DNA from: a virus
Direction: 5' to 3' (one strand)
DNA: 34,341 nt
IMG/VR virus record: IMGVR_UViG_3300047551_001337
Coordinates: 1 to 34,341 of that record
Within the stretch, counting starts at the first letter, position 1; each line of letters starts with the position of its first letter. Shown here one piece after another: positions 8,766-15,237 of this stretch. Under the pieces are notes generated by a model. The model made no database searches, was not told where the DNA came from, and saw only the letters and a program-made list of their open reading frames with translations. Both the position numbers and the translations under genes were made by a program.

Positions 8766-9295
8766 TCGTTCGGCGAAATTCGCATCATTTTTTTTATTAG
8801 TTCCCGGCCCTTATTTAGTCCGTCCTGAACCGTTGACCGTGGAAGGCCAATTTGGCGGGCTAGTTCCCGGTCGCTTTTGCACTTTGATCTAAGCTTTAAA
8901 AGCTCTGCATAGTACCAGTATAGGGCTTCCACACGTTCGCTGCAATCCATTGCCGCTAATTCGTAGGCTTCATCCGAAGTGAATGCGTAAGGCGTTCGGC
9001 CCCGGCTTAGCAGTTCGTCCGTTGATTCGATGCCACTTTGTAGGCCGTAGTGTTTGTGGAAGGCGTGCTTCGGGTTGTATCTGATGTTAAATACCATCCG
9101 GGCCACATAGTGCCTTAAACTGCCTCTTTCGTGAAGGTCTGCCAGCCATCCGGGCGACTTTCTTTCCCGGTTTAATAACTCCTCGAAAACATACTGCTTC
9201 GCGTCCTCCCGGATTGATGGCGGCAAATACTCCATCAGTTCGCACACTTCGCGCGAACAATATAGGTCAGTAATTATTTTTTCAAAGGTTAGCAA
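8762..9295 (-). CDS. Phage sigma factor-like regulator
   Basis: 177 aa, beginning at a TTG (no in-frame ATG before residue 22). The central LRHYVARMVFNIRYNP resembles a sigma-70 region-2-like motif in Bacteroidetes phage proteins. The C-terminal segment SDRELARQIGLPRSTVQDGLNKGRELIKK is a helix-turn-helix like region 4. Such proteins may redirect host RNA polymerase to phage promoters. It is clustered with a LuxR-type HTH protein and a triple-HTH protein just before the terminase/tail genes, so late-gene activation is a reasonable inference. Confidence 0.65.
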   Translation of the reverse strand: MLTFEKIITDLYCSREVCELMEYLPPSIREDAKQYVFEELLNRERKSPGWLADLHERGSLRHYVARMVFNIRYNPKHAFHKHYGLQSGIESTDELLSRGRTPYAFTSDEAYELAAMDCSERVEALYWYYAELLKLRSKCKSDRELARQIGLPRSTVQDGLNKGRELIKKMMRISPNE

Positions 9296-9326
9296 CGGTC
9301 GCGGCGTTGCGTAAAAATAAAACTAC

Positions 9327-9530
9327 TTATGCTTTATCGGGTGTCAATTTATTACTAACATATTCGCCAATTAGTTCGGCTACCGTTCTGCATCCGTTTG
9401 CACCCCTTGCCCGTAATAAGTGAGTGCAAATAGTGTTCGGTGACTTGTCTAGTTGTTTACTGATTTCTTTTTGTGTAAATCCCTCTGAAAGTAGTTCAAC
9501 TATTTGCTTTTGCGTTTTGCTTAGTTTCAT
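9327..9530 (-). CDS. LuxR-type HTH DNA-binding protein, 67 aa
   Basis: Almost the whole protein is a LuxR/GerE-like helix-turn-helix: LSKTQKQIVELLSEGFTQKE, then ISKQLDKSPNTICTHL and a C-terminal helix around TVAELIGEYV. It has no receiver or ligand domain, as is common for phage transcription regulators. The start ATG overlaps the previous stop as ATGA. Likely controls phage or host promoters. Confidence 0.8.
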   Translation of the reverse strand: MKLSKTQKQIVELLSEGFTQKEISKQLDKSPNTICTHLLRARGANGCRTVAELIGEYVSNKLTPDKA

Positions 9531-9742
9531 TTTAGTTTTTCATTTACTTTATCGTGTAATAAAATAGCCGCAATTGCTTTTGCGCTGTCCATAGTATTTG
9601 TCGAAAATCTATAGCTGCCATTTTCGTAAAGCCTGTATTTCCCTTCCCGGTAGTAAATACGGTAGCCATACTGATCGGACGTTTCGTTATTGCCTTTATC
9701 TTTCCATTTTTGCTGAAGTTCGTCCGGAATATCTATTGTCAT
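9527..9742 (-). CDS. Hypothetical protein, 71 aa
   Basis: Small soluble protein with a Tyr-rich beta core (YGYRIYYREGKYRLYENGSY) and a C-terminal helix (SAKAIAAILLHDKVNEKL). ATGA overlap with the LuxR-type gene downstream. No family recognised. Confidence 0.6.
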   Translation of the reverse strand: MTIDIPDELQQKWKDKGNNETSDQYGYRIYYREGKYRLYENGSYRFSTNTMDSAKAIAAILLHDKVNEKLK

Positions 9743-9785
9743 CCCTTTACCATTTTAATTTTTTTTCGTAAGCTGTCCAAACGGT

Positions 9786-10706
9786 TTAAGTAGTCCGCTT
9801 TTGCTTTTTCCGGGCATGTTCCTTTGGGATGCTTGCCGGGTCGATCTTACGGGTAGCATATACTTTTGGGGTGATCTTTGGCGGTTTAGTGTTAATAGTA
9901 ATTGGCCGCGGTTTATGTACCGTCACGGTAATTTTAGGGGCTTTCTCCGGTTTAGGTTGCTTTTCGGGCTTGGCCGCCTTAATAACCTTGCTCGGTTTGT
10001 TTGTCTTGCTTTTCGCGTTGTTCCACTTTACATACCAGTTTTCTAAATCAAAATTGAAATAGTCCCCGTCCTTCGGATAGGCGGCGGCGCATTGCGGCAC
10101 CGGCTTCCCCGCCTGCTCAAATAGGTAGTTAATGTACTTTTTCCTTAACCTCGATGAAAGAAAGATATACCGGCATAGGATTCCTTTTTTGTCGACAATA
10201 TCTTTAAAGTAGGGGTAGCTGTCCGCTCCCTTTGGGCGTTTCAGATTAGCCTTAATTTGTTCCGGTGTCCTCTTTAGACCCATTCGCATAAAGTACGAGC
10301 GTGCCGTTTCAGGGCCTACGCCTAATTGCTCTGCCATTTTTCGAAATGGCAAACCGGAATTTTCGCGGATCCAGTCCATCTGCTCCGGGGTCAGCTTTTT
10401 ACGTGCTTCTGCAAATTGTTCGCGGGTGCGGTTAAACCTCAACTTTCTGATCTTATTGCATAGGCTGTCTACTGTAATCCCTAATTTTTCTGCCAACTCT
10501 TTTCGGGGCGCGTCTAGGTTTTCAGATATTATCTTAATCTGTTCAGCTGTAAACCGCTTTTGCGGTTGCGTTAATCCCATGCGCCCTATTCGGTTATTTA
10601 ATCCGGCGTGCGAAATTCCTAGCTTTTTTGCCAGCTCTTTTCGGGGCATATCTAAGTTTTGCCGGACAAATTCAATCTCTTCGGGAGTTAGTTGTTTAAA
10701 GCTCAT
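9786..10706 (-). CDS. Triple helix-turn-helix DNA-binding protein
   Basis: 306 aa. Three internal repeats of about 40 residues (6-45, 52-91, 105-144), each with the pattern [LF]T-x-E-Q-I/M ... NLD-x-PRKELA-x-KLGI ... a recognition-helix-like segment and a closing RMGL/RKLRF. The third copy has diverged (SGLPFRKMAEQLGV). Residues 165-215 form a separate domain (FKDIVDKKGILCRYIFLSSR). The last 80 residues are Lys/Pro-rich and probably disordered. Its ATG has the ACACATG leader. Probably a multi-site DNA binder; target unknown. Confidence 0.7.
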   Translation of the reverse strand: MSFKQLTPEEIEFVRQNLDMPRKELAKKLGISHAGLNNRIGRMGLTQPQKRFTAEQIKIISENLDAPRKELAEKLGITVDSLCNKIRKLRFNRTREQFAEARKKLTPEQMDWIRENSGLPFRKMAEQLGVGPETARSYFMRMGLKRTPEQIKANLKRPKGADSYPYFKDIVDKKGILCRYIFLSSRLRKKYINYLFEQAGKPVPQCAAAYPKDGDYFNFDLENWYVKWNNAKSKTNKPSKVIKAAKPEKQPKPEKAPKITVTVHKPRPITINTKPPKITPKVYATRKIDPASIPKEHARKKQKRTT

Positions 10707-10717
10707 GTGTATTGTGT

Positions 10718-11038
10718 TTAAAGTTCAATTTCTAATTCTTCGCCGGTCAACGCGAAATAAATGTTTTGCAGCTCGTGAAGGTAGTTGATCTTTTTCAGCG
10801 CACTATATACATTGAACCCGTAGCCTTTAAATTTTACCTTTCCCAATATTTCAGGCGTTATCTCTATTGGTTCAATTGTTTTAATGTGCCTAGGGAAACG
10901 GTCGTTAATTGAGGATATATAGTACTCGTTATTTTCTCCGCTATCCTGTTCTAATCTGATAATTTCCCCTACTTGTTCGGGGCCTGTAAATGGGAACTTT
11001 ACCCAGTTACCTATCCTTAATTCATTTGCTTTTATCAT
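10718..11038 (-). CDS. Conserved Bacteroidetes phage protein, 106 aa
   Basis: Starts MIKANELRIGNWVKF and ends KKINYLHELQNIYFALTGEE, two blocks seen together in many Bacteroidetes phage and mobile-element proteins of unknown function. ACACATG leader at the ATG. This is the first phage-core gene after the accessory array, so it marks the array's downstream boundary. Confidence 0.7.
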   Translation of the reverse strand: MIKANELRIGNWVKFPFTGPEQVGEIIRLEQDSGENNEYYISSINDRFPRHIKTIEPIEITPEILGKVKFKGYGFNVYSALKKINYLHELQNIYFALTGEELEIEL

Positions 11039-11052
11039 GTGTATTTTATTTT

Positions 11053-11100
11053 ACTACCCGGTACTGCCGGGTGCTGGTTATGCGTAAAGCGGCGCGTTAC
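11053..11100 (-). repeat. attC-like half-site G / 50-bp direct repeat copy 1
   Basis: Follows the Gp88-family gene. On the plus strand it reads as a CCCGG/CCGGG hairpin, then GTTATGCG, then GCGTAAAGCGGCGCGTTA. The last block is shared with the repeats at 12126, 12871 and 14157. Only the gene-proximal half looks like an attC; the distal R box is replaced by the CCCGG hairpin and GTAGTAAAAT. It lies at the array/phage-core junction. Confidence 0.55.
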
Positions 11101-11109
11101 CTGCAAGCA

Positions 11110-11781
11110 CTACTGACCTCCATCAAATAAAGTTCCGTTAAAAAAACTTTTATTAAAATCTGCCATTGCACTTTTTTTAGATACTTTCATATTGTCAATT
11201 AATGCAAAGTTAATGTTTGGCTTTCTTGCCCAATCATCATTATTGTCAATAGGTCGTTCTTTTGGTACTAAAATTGGACTTGCATAAACCTTGACATTTT
11301 TGAGATTATGCTTTTCAATTAACTCGTCTTGCCTACCTCCATAACTTGCAGTCAATACTAAATTTTCGGGTATATCATTTATTCTATTTACCCAATATTG
11401 TAGCGATTTTGTATAGGCCCACATTTCAATTGTTGGGTTATCTTTTGCAAGTTGCACCCACATATCAAAGTATTGTTGGTTAAAAAAATCGCCAGCAGCG
11501 TGTATTCGTATTGCCTTACAATCTTTTGGTATTATTGGAACGCCACCATTTTTAACCAAATCAAAATTTTTCCACCTGTGTTCTCTTACAGCGGGGAACC
11601 TTTCAGGGCTTGCAGCGTAGCACCTATACTGCCCTTTTTTTACGTCAAATTTACCCGTTAATCTATCAACGGTTACTTTACATTCTAAGGCAAACGGACA
11701 GCTACTGCCTGTGGGTAAGTTCCATTCATACACAATTCCTGTGTAATATTTTTTGTTTTTAATAAATTTTCCTTTGCTCAT
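11110..11781 (-). CDS. Gp88-family protein (Gene product 88), cassette gene
   Basis: 223 aa from the ATG at 11781; a 10-residue extension would require a TTG start. Seen: PTGSSCPFALEC with C28 and C34, then YRCYAASPERFPAVR with C54, IRIHAAGDFFNQQYFD at 91-106 and WAYTKS. This pattern is characteristic of the Gp88 family found in phages and accessory regions. The clustered cysteines suggest metal or Fe-S binding, but the biochemical role is not established. AT-rich codon use and absence of the ACACATG leader set it apart from phage-core genes. An attC-like half-site follows the stop. Confidence 0.75.
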   Translation of the reverse strand: MSKGKFIKNKKYYTGIVYEWNLPTGSSCPFALECKVTVDRLTGKFDVKKGQYRCYAASPERFPAVREHRWKNFDLVKNGGVPIIPKDCKAIRIHAAGDFFNQQYFDMWVQLAKDNPTIEMWAYTKSLQYWVNRINDIPENLVLTASYGGRQDELIEKHNLKNVKVYASPILVPKERPIDNNDDWARKPNINFALIDNMKVSKKSAMADFNKSFFNGTLFDGGQ

Positions 11782-11841
11782 TTTAATAAAAGTTTTTTGT
11801 TTGTATTTCAAATTAAGTTCCTGCTGAAATTACCGTGCCAG

Positions 11842-11920
11842 CATGTAACGCGGGTTCGGCGCAATTTCCCCAATGCACAAGCCGACACTCAACCGCGCCA
11901 AGCCCGAAAACGTTGGGCGC
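11842..11920 (-). repeat. attC-like palindrome F
   Basis: On the minus strand GCCCAAC (fits R'' RYYYAAC) opens the element and GTTACAT closes it (R' GTTRRRY with one mismatch). The outer arms pair as AACG/CGTT and TTCGG/CCGAA, and inner GC-rich arms pair as GCGG..CGGC. About 77 nt, within the size range of integron attC sites. It follows the start-less 65-codon ORF and precedes the Gp88 unit. Confidence 0.6.
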
Positions 11921-11924
11921 AATA

Positions 11925-12122
11925 CTAAGACCGAACCGCATTTAATTCGTGTTTAGCCATTTCAAGACCTTTTACAACTGCTGACATTACCATATTTAAA
12001 TCTGTTCCGCTAAACACCTGCCATCCTCCTTGTTTGTTAAATATGGCTTGATTATCCTTAAAATCTTCCGTCAGGCATTTGACTATTTTCTTTTTTATTA
12101 AATTTCGTTCTTTGTTTGTTAT
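11925..12122 (-). pseudogene. 65-codon cassette ORF lacking a standard start
   Basis: An open frame of 65 codons plus stop between two attC-like elements. It runs from just after a TAA; the first codon in a plausible start position is ATA at 12122, followed by TNKERNLIKKKIVK, and no ATG/GTG/TTG appears before Met43. Its remainder (NKQGGWQVFSGTDLNMVM, then GLEMAKHELNAV) looks like real protein: a compact alpha/beta mini-domain. Either it uses ATA, or its ATG was lost by mutation. No family recognised. Confidence 0.45.
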
Positions 12123-12125
12123 TTT

Positions 12126-12174
12126 TTACTACCCGGTTCCGCCGGGTGCGGGTTTAGTAAAGCGGCGCGTTAGC
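12126..12174 (-). repeat. attC-like half-site E / 50-bp direct repeat copy 2
   Basis: Near copy of the repeat at 11053-11100, with the same TTACTACCCGG and TAAAGCGGCGCGTTA blocks and a three-base deletion in between. The TAA stop of the 53-aa gene is part of the terminal GCTAACGC box, an arrangement known from integron cassettes. Confidence 0.55.
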
Positions 12175-12331
12175 TGCTATTTTGCGACAACTCCGCAACC
12201 TTAGATTTTACCATTGGCCTTATGACTTCCACCCATTCGACACGGACACGAAAAGCAATTGTTTTGGTTTGGTAGTTTGCCTTTTTGCGACCTGAGCCGA
12301 CACGCTTCCCTCCTTTAGTATTTTGCTTCAT
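12170..12331 (-). CDS. 53-aa basic protein, possible ribbon-helix-helix type
   Basis: Begins at the ATG at 12331, inside the last codons of the 76-aa gene (17-nt overlap in another frame), and ends with a TAA inside the attC-like box. The N-terminus is Gly/Lys/Arg-rich (KGGKRVGSGRKKANY), then KTIAFRVRVEWVEVIRPMVK. A beta strand followed by an amphipathic helix is the layout of small ribbon-helix-helix DNA-binding antitoxin-like proteins; this is an inference from pattern only. Third gene of a three-gene cassette. Confidence 0.6.
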   Translation of the reverse strand: MKQNTKGGKRVGSGRKKANYQTKTIAFRVRVEWVEVIRPMVKSKVAELSQNSS

Positions 12332-12545
12332 TTACCCAATGGTTTAAATCGTTTTCATTACAGGTTGCACCGTGAGCCTTTGCAAACAAAATCATATCTT
12401 CAACGGTAAATCTTCCATCTTTTAATCTATCAAGTTTTATAGCCTGTTCAATCATTCTTAAAACTTTGTTTTCATTATATTGATTTAAACCACCATACCC
12501 GCCATCTGGCAGGTATTGGTATATTATGTCTTTGTTGCTTTTCAT
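12315..12545 (-). CDS. Cassette protein, 76 aa
   Basis: Soluble, begins MKSNKDIIYQYLPDGGYG and has two predicted helices (ENKVLRMIEQAIKL and TVEDMILFAKAHG). ATGA overlap with the preceding 44-aa gene and a 17-nt overlap with the following 53-aa gene. No family recognised. Its downstream neighbour may be a DNA-binding protein, so an addiction or regulatory set is possible but not shown. Confidence 0.6.
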   Translation of the reverse strand: MKSNKDIIYQYLPDGGYGGLNQYNENKVLRMIEQAIKLDRLKDGRFTVEDMILFAKAHGATCNENDLNHWVNEAKY

Positions 12546-12676
12546 AACTCAATTGTTACCCAGTCATTTTTTAAATAGTAATATTTGCATCCAAAAAATT
12601 CATCAGCTAAGACAAGCGATAAAGTTGATATTACTTCTTTTGTTTCTCCTGTTTTTGTGTTTTTGTAAGTGTACAT
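12542..12676 (-). CDS. 44-aa cassette protein
   Basis: Small gene starting at the ATG at 12676, 31 nt below the -7 element of a strong Bacteroidetes-type promoter, and ending with an ATGA overlap onto the 76-aa gene. The sequence begins MYTYKNTKTGETKEVIS and contains an aromatic patch (FGCKYYYLKNDW). The promoter and overlap make this a convincing gene despite its size. Function unknown. Confidence 0.65.
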   Translation of the reverse strand: MYTYKNTKTGETKEVISTLSLVLADEFFGCKYYYLKNDWVTIEL

Positions 12677-12706
12677 TTTGTTTTGTTTTAATTGTTAATG
12701 ATGGTA

Positions 12707-12737
12707 CAAATATATAACCTATTTTGATAACTGCAAA
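12707..12737 (-). promoter_or_regulatory. Bacteroidetes-type promoter inside the array
   Basis: On the minus strand TTTG (-33 box, 12737-12734) and TATATTTG (fits TAnnTTTG, 12714-12707) are separated by 19 nt, the expected spacing for Bacteroidetes sigma-A promoters. It would start a transcript just upstream of the 44-aa gene. It gives this three-gene cassette its own expression. Confidence 0.75.
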
Positions 12738-12800
12738 CTTTTTTCAAAGATATTTTAAAATTATTTTCTAAAGTGCTGAAAATCAGATGGAATAACAGCA

Positions 12801-12918
12801 GCTAACACGCAATTTGCAAAATAAAAGCCATCAAGTGTAGTGCTAAAATTGAATGGTAGTGCAAGGATTTTACTTCGCCGCCGGGTGCGGGTTATGCGTA
12901 AAGCGGTGCGTTAGTGGC
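12801..12918 (-). repeat. attC-like palindrome D, including 50-bp repeat copy 3
   Basis: On the minus strand it opens with CCACTAACGCA and closes with TGCGTGTTAGC; the terminal arms TAACGCA/TGCG(T)GTTA are complementary. About 118 nt. The plus-strand right part (12868-12912) matches the repeats at 11053 and 12126. It follows the 81-aa gene and is followed by the promoter of the next unit. Confidence 0.65.
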
Positions 12919-12923
12919 AAGTG

Positions 12924-13169
12924 CTACATTATCGTTCCTAATTGAGCTTTTAAACATTGTGTCATTAGAATTGAACTGTCATCACCTTCTAAAATGCAAC
13001 CATTACTTCTTTCTACTCTGCAAAATTGTAAGTCGAGTTTATATCGTTGGCTTCTCCAATCAAAGTAGATTGCATTTTCTTTATCCAAGTCAATGTTTTT
13101 CATTTGTTCAGGGTAAGGTAACGCCCTGTTTAAAAGTTCAATTCCTTTACCTTTCGTTGTTATTAGCAT
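12924..13169 (-). CDS. Cassette protein, 81 aa
   Basis: Soluble protein beginning MLITTKGKGIELLNR, with an aromatic beta region (NAIYFDWRSQRYKLDLQF) and the segment CRVERSNGCILEGDDSSIL. Single-gene unit flanked by attC-like palindromes on both sides, the stop lying 6 nt from one. It lacks the ACACATG leader of phage-core genes. No family recognised. Confidence 0.6.
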   Translation of the reverse strand: MLITTKGKGIELLNRALPYPEQMKNIDLDKENAIYFDWRSQRYKLDLQFCRVERSNGCILEGDDSSILMTQCLKAQLGTIM

Positions 13170-13191
13170 TTTCGTTTAATTTACCGCACCA

Positions 13192-13296
13192 GCCACTAAC
13201 AGCGGTTTGATGCTATTATTTTGCCTATTGAATTTATCTAGGCTTGAAATATCTGCAAGGCAAAATAACAGACATCAAGCCGCAAACCGTTATGCG
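13192..13296 (-). repeat. attC-like palindrome C (best-formed)
   Basis: On the minus strand GCATAAC opens and GTTAGTGGC closes. Arms: GCGG/CCGC, TTGATG/CATCAA, and a long inner pairing TTATTTTGCC/GGCAAAATAA with a 33-nt loop. A short unpaired spacer (GGTTT) lies between the outer core box and the inner stem, as in integron attC sites. It lies between the Mom-like gene and the 81-aa gene. Confidence 0.75.
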
Positions 13297-13304
13297 TAAT
13301 GTGG

Positions 13305-14087
13305 CTACTTTTCGTTTTCATTTGACAGTTCGGTGGAAGAAAAATTTAAAATAGCCCCACCCGCTTCAACTTTTTCAAATTTGTTAGGTTTTTCAATGTA
13401 ATGCTTTGGGTATGGCATTTCTTTTAACAAACAGTCTTTTATTCTTCTTTGATGAATAAAATAGATATATCTAAATTGCCTTAAACTTTCTTTTTTTAAC
13501 TCGTCTTTCCTTGCTCTTATTTTCTCATATAATGGTCTTTTATCAGCGTGATGGGTTAATGCTATTTTATGCACATATTCACCATCTAAGCTATAAAAAT
13601 CAGATGTATGTTCACCGTAATATCTAAAATTTGCCGCTTGATAAACTATGCCTAAACCACCACATCTTTCATCAGCAAAAGATTGTATCCATTGTATTTT
13701 TTTGTGTTTACCTTTTATGTATTTTATTGAGTAGCTTAGTGCCTTACTTTCAGTATTTCGCCCGGCTTTATCGTCAATCCACATTCTATTTAATTCTAAA
13801 TGCTCATATATGCCAGTATCTTTTACAATATTTTTTGCACTTGCTGGGTTCATTGCAAAACCATATTGTAGCGTTCCCAAAAGCTCCCCATTTATGTAAA
13901 TTCCTAAATAAATATAGGTAGTAGCAAATCCGGCTACTTTTTTACTGTAATGATTTTTAATTATCATATCATTTGAAATATGCTTATCCATTTCTTTTAC
14001 ATAAAATTCTGGTTCTCCAAATCCTATTATTTCTTTTGCCCCAAACATTGACAGTTGGTCGCTGTATATGTAATCTTTTTTTGCCAT
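13305..14087 (-). CDS. Mom-like putative DNA-modification protein (GNAT fold), cassette gene
   Basis: 260 aa. The order of blocks follows the phage Mom-like family: NHYSKKVAGFATTYIYLGIY, GELLGTLQYGFAMNP, LELNRMWIDDKAGRNTESK, then IQWIQSFADERCGGLGIVYQ and AANFRYYGEHTSDFYSLDG. Mom of phage Mu modifies adenine and protects DNA from restriction enzymes; relatives share an acetyltransferase-like fold. Whether this protein modifies DNA is an inference. The C-terminus is basic (RARKDELKKESLRQFRYIYF). AT-rich, no ACACATG leader, flanked by attC-like palindromes, so likely recently acquired. Confidence 0.65.
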   Translation of the reverse strand: MAKKDYIYSDQLSMFGAKEIIGFGEPEFYVKEMDKHISNDMIIKNHYSKKVAGFATTYIYLGIYINGELLGTLQYGFAMNPASAKNIVKDTGIYEHLELNRMWIDDKAGRNTESKALSYSIKYIKGKHKKIQWIQSFADERCGGLGIVYQAANFRYYGEHTSDFYSLDGEYVHKIALTHHADKRPLYEKIRARKDELKKESLRQFRYIYFIHQRRIKDCLLKEMPYPKHYIEKPNKFEKVEAGGAILNFSSTELSNENEK

Positions 14088-14156
14088 CGCTGCTATTTTA
14101 AATTTTTCTTTTCATGTTCAAATTTAAGTTTTGTGCTAATTAACCGCCACACATAC

Positions 14157-14195
14157 GCATAACACGGGTTTTGCGTAAAGCGGCGTGTTATAAGC
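14157..14195 (-). repeat. Short attC-like palindrome B
   Basis: 39 nt. The minus strand opens CTTATAACACG and closes CGTGTTATGCG, with a 17-nt centre containing GCTTTACGC, the block shared with the other repeats. The TAA stop of the methylase-like gene forms part of the opening box. Confidence 0.6.
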
Positions 14196-14833
14196 AAGCT
14201 GCTACGTTCCTGCTCCGAATGAAAGTTCCCCATTGTTCAGCCATAGCTTTTGCCACCCCGCTGAAAGTTTTTGAGCTTTCCTTTTGGCTAATGTTTACAA
14301 ATTGGTATTTCTGTCCTCGTTTCTTACCTCCTGTATTGCTCGGCAAATACGGCTTATAGTTGCTTTTAATATCAGTAGGCTTTAATAGTGGCAAATTTTT
14401 CAACCATAATAAAGTTCGCTTACTAAATTCGTGTCCATATTCGTAGGGCTGTATTGCTTGGCTTTGTTTTGGTAATCCTACTACTTTTAATGGTGTTGGA
14501 TTCTCAACCGCAATATATTCAATCGGTGCGTTTAGTAGTTCCAAAAACATAGCCTTCGCTTCCATTGCTTTTGCAAATCTATCTTGGCACAAATTACCTG
14601 CCGTTGGGTACATCCATCTTGCTCCAGCCCTACTCATATAAGTGCAAGGTGGGTGTGCAATCATCATATCATATTTGCCACTATAAGCCTCCTTTACCGC
14701 ATCTCCTACAATATGCCATTCAGGTTTACCGCCACTACATTCTTGTAATGTCGCAACTATAAGCCTCAAATCCTAATTCTCGGAAAGCTCTGCAAACTTC
14801 TTGGCTCTCCTCACAAGCTATTAATATTTTCAT
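14188..14833 (-). pseudogene. C5-methylase-like protein gene with a frameshift, cassette gene
   Basis: The ATG at 14833 opens a frame beginning MKILIACEESQEVCRAFREL and reaching SCDI, then stops at 14735-14737. The neighbouring frame continues with QECSGGKPEWHIVGDAVKEA to a TAA at 14188. Removing one A near 14745-14750 joins them into a 214-aa protein. The second frame has HPPCTYMS (like the catalytic Pro-Cys loop of C5-cytosine methylases) and VENPTPLK (like the ENV motif). The family is a short phage methylase-like group. The break may be a real mutation, a sequencing error, or recoding. A short attC-like element overlaps the stop. Confidence 0.7.
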
Positions 14834-14868
14834 TTCAATTTAAGTTTTTCGTTAATAATCCGCAGCCA

Positions 14869-14955
14869 GCTTATAACAGCGGTTTTGTGCAAGCCGCTTG
14901 ACCGCTCAATGCCAACGCTTCGCAGCCTGACACAAAGCCGCCAAACGCTATAAGT
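14869..14955 (-). repeat. attC-like palindrome A (upstream edge of array)
   Basis: The minus strand opens ACTTATAGCG and closes CGCTGTTATAAGC. Arms: CTTATA/TATAAG outside, GCGGCTTTGTG/CACAAAACCGC inside, with further short complementary blocks in the centre. 87 nt. It stands before the methylase-like gene and is the first element of the array in the direction of transcription. Confidence 0.7.
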
Positions 14956-15105
14956 AATAGCGCAGGTACATCTTCCGCAGCCAACCTACCTTTCAGGGGT
15001 GGCAGGCAATACCTAAGTGCGTTCTTCTCTTTCGAGTGCGCTACTACCTTTTAACATTAGCTAAAACACAATAGGCAGGCGCGGCGCAGCCTTTTAACTT
15101 TCAGC
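14956..15105. other. Non-coding stretch upstream of the array
   Basis: No convincing ORF (only a 13-codon frame). The sequence contains several short GC-rich inverted repeats, for example CCTGCC/GGTAGG around 14985-15010, and two AGTGCG direct repeats. It does not fold into an obvious tRNA and no known RNA was recognised. It may be the remains of an older cassette or a small structured RNA. Confidence 0.4.
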
Positions 15106-15177
15106 CTATTTTCGCCGTTTTCTAAACTTGCAAGTCATACCATTTAACCGATCGCGTTTAGCCCAATTATTTTTCAT
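15106..15177 (-). CDS. 23-aa basic mini-ORF
   Basis: Begins MKNNWAKRDRLNGMTC and ends KFRKRRK, strongly basic. Its leader repeats 27 nt of the leader and start codon of the neighbouring lipoprotein gene, including ACACATG. That repeat either means a genuine small gene or a duplicated leader attached to unrelated sequence. Confidence 0.35.
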   Translation of the reverse strand: MKNNWAKRDRLNGMTCKFRKRRK

Positions 15178-15196
15178 GTGTGCTTATTTTTTGTTT
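15170..15196 (-). repeat. 27-nt leader repeat, copy 1
   Basis: Identical to 15497-15523: an A-rich leader followed by GCACACATGAAAAA on the minus strand. In both copies the ATG starts an ORF (23-aa mini-ORF here, lipoprotein in copy 2). The pair suggests a local duplication upstream of the array. Confidence 0.7.
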
Positions 15197-15237
15197 TTAA
15201 CAATTTAATATACTTTGTTTTTAAAATTGAACAGCGA

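Noticed and set aside
14956-15105. tRNA or known small RNA
   Set aside because: Short inverted repeats are present but no cloverleaf or recognisable RNA motif could be built by eye.
11040-15237. Repeats as a CRISPR array
   Set aside because: The repeats are widely spaced, imperfect palindromes separated by protein-coding units, not uniform short repeats with equal spacers.
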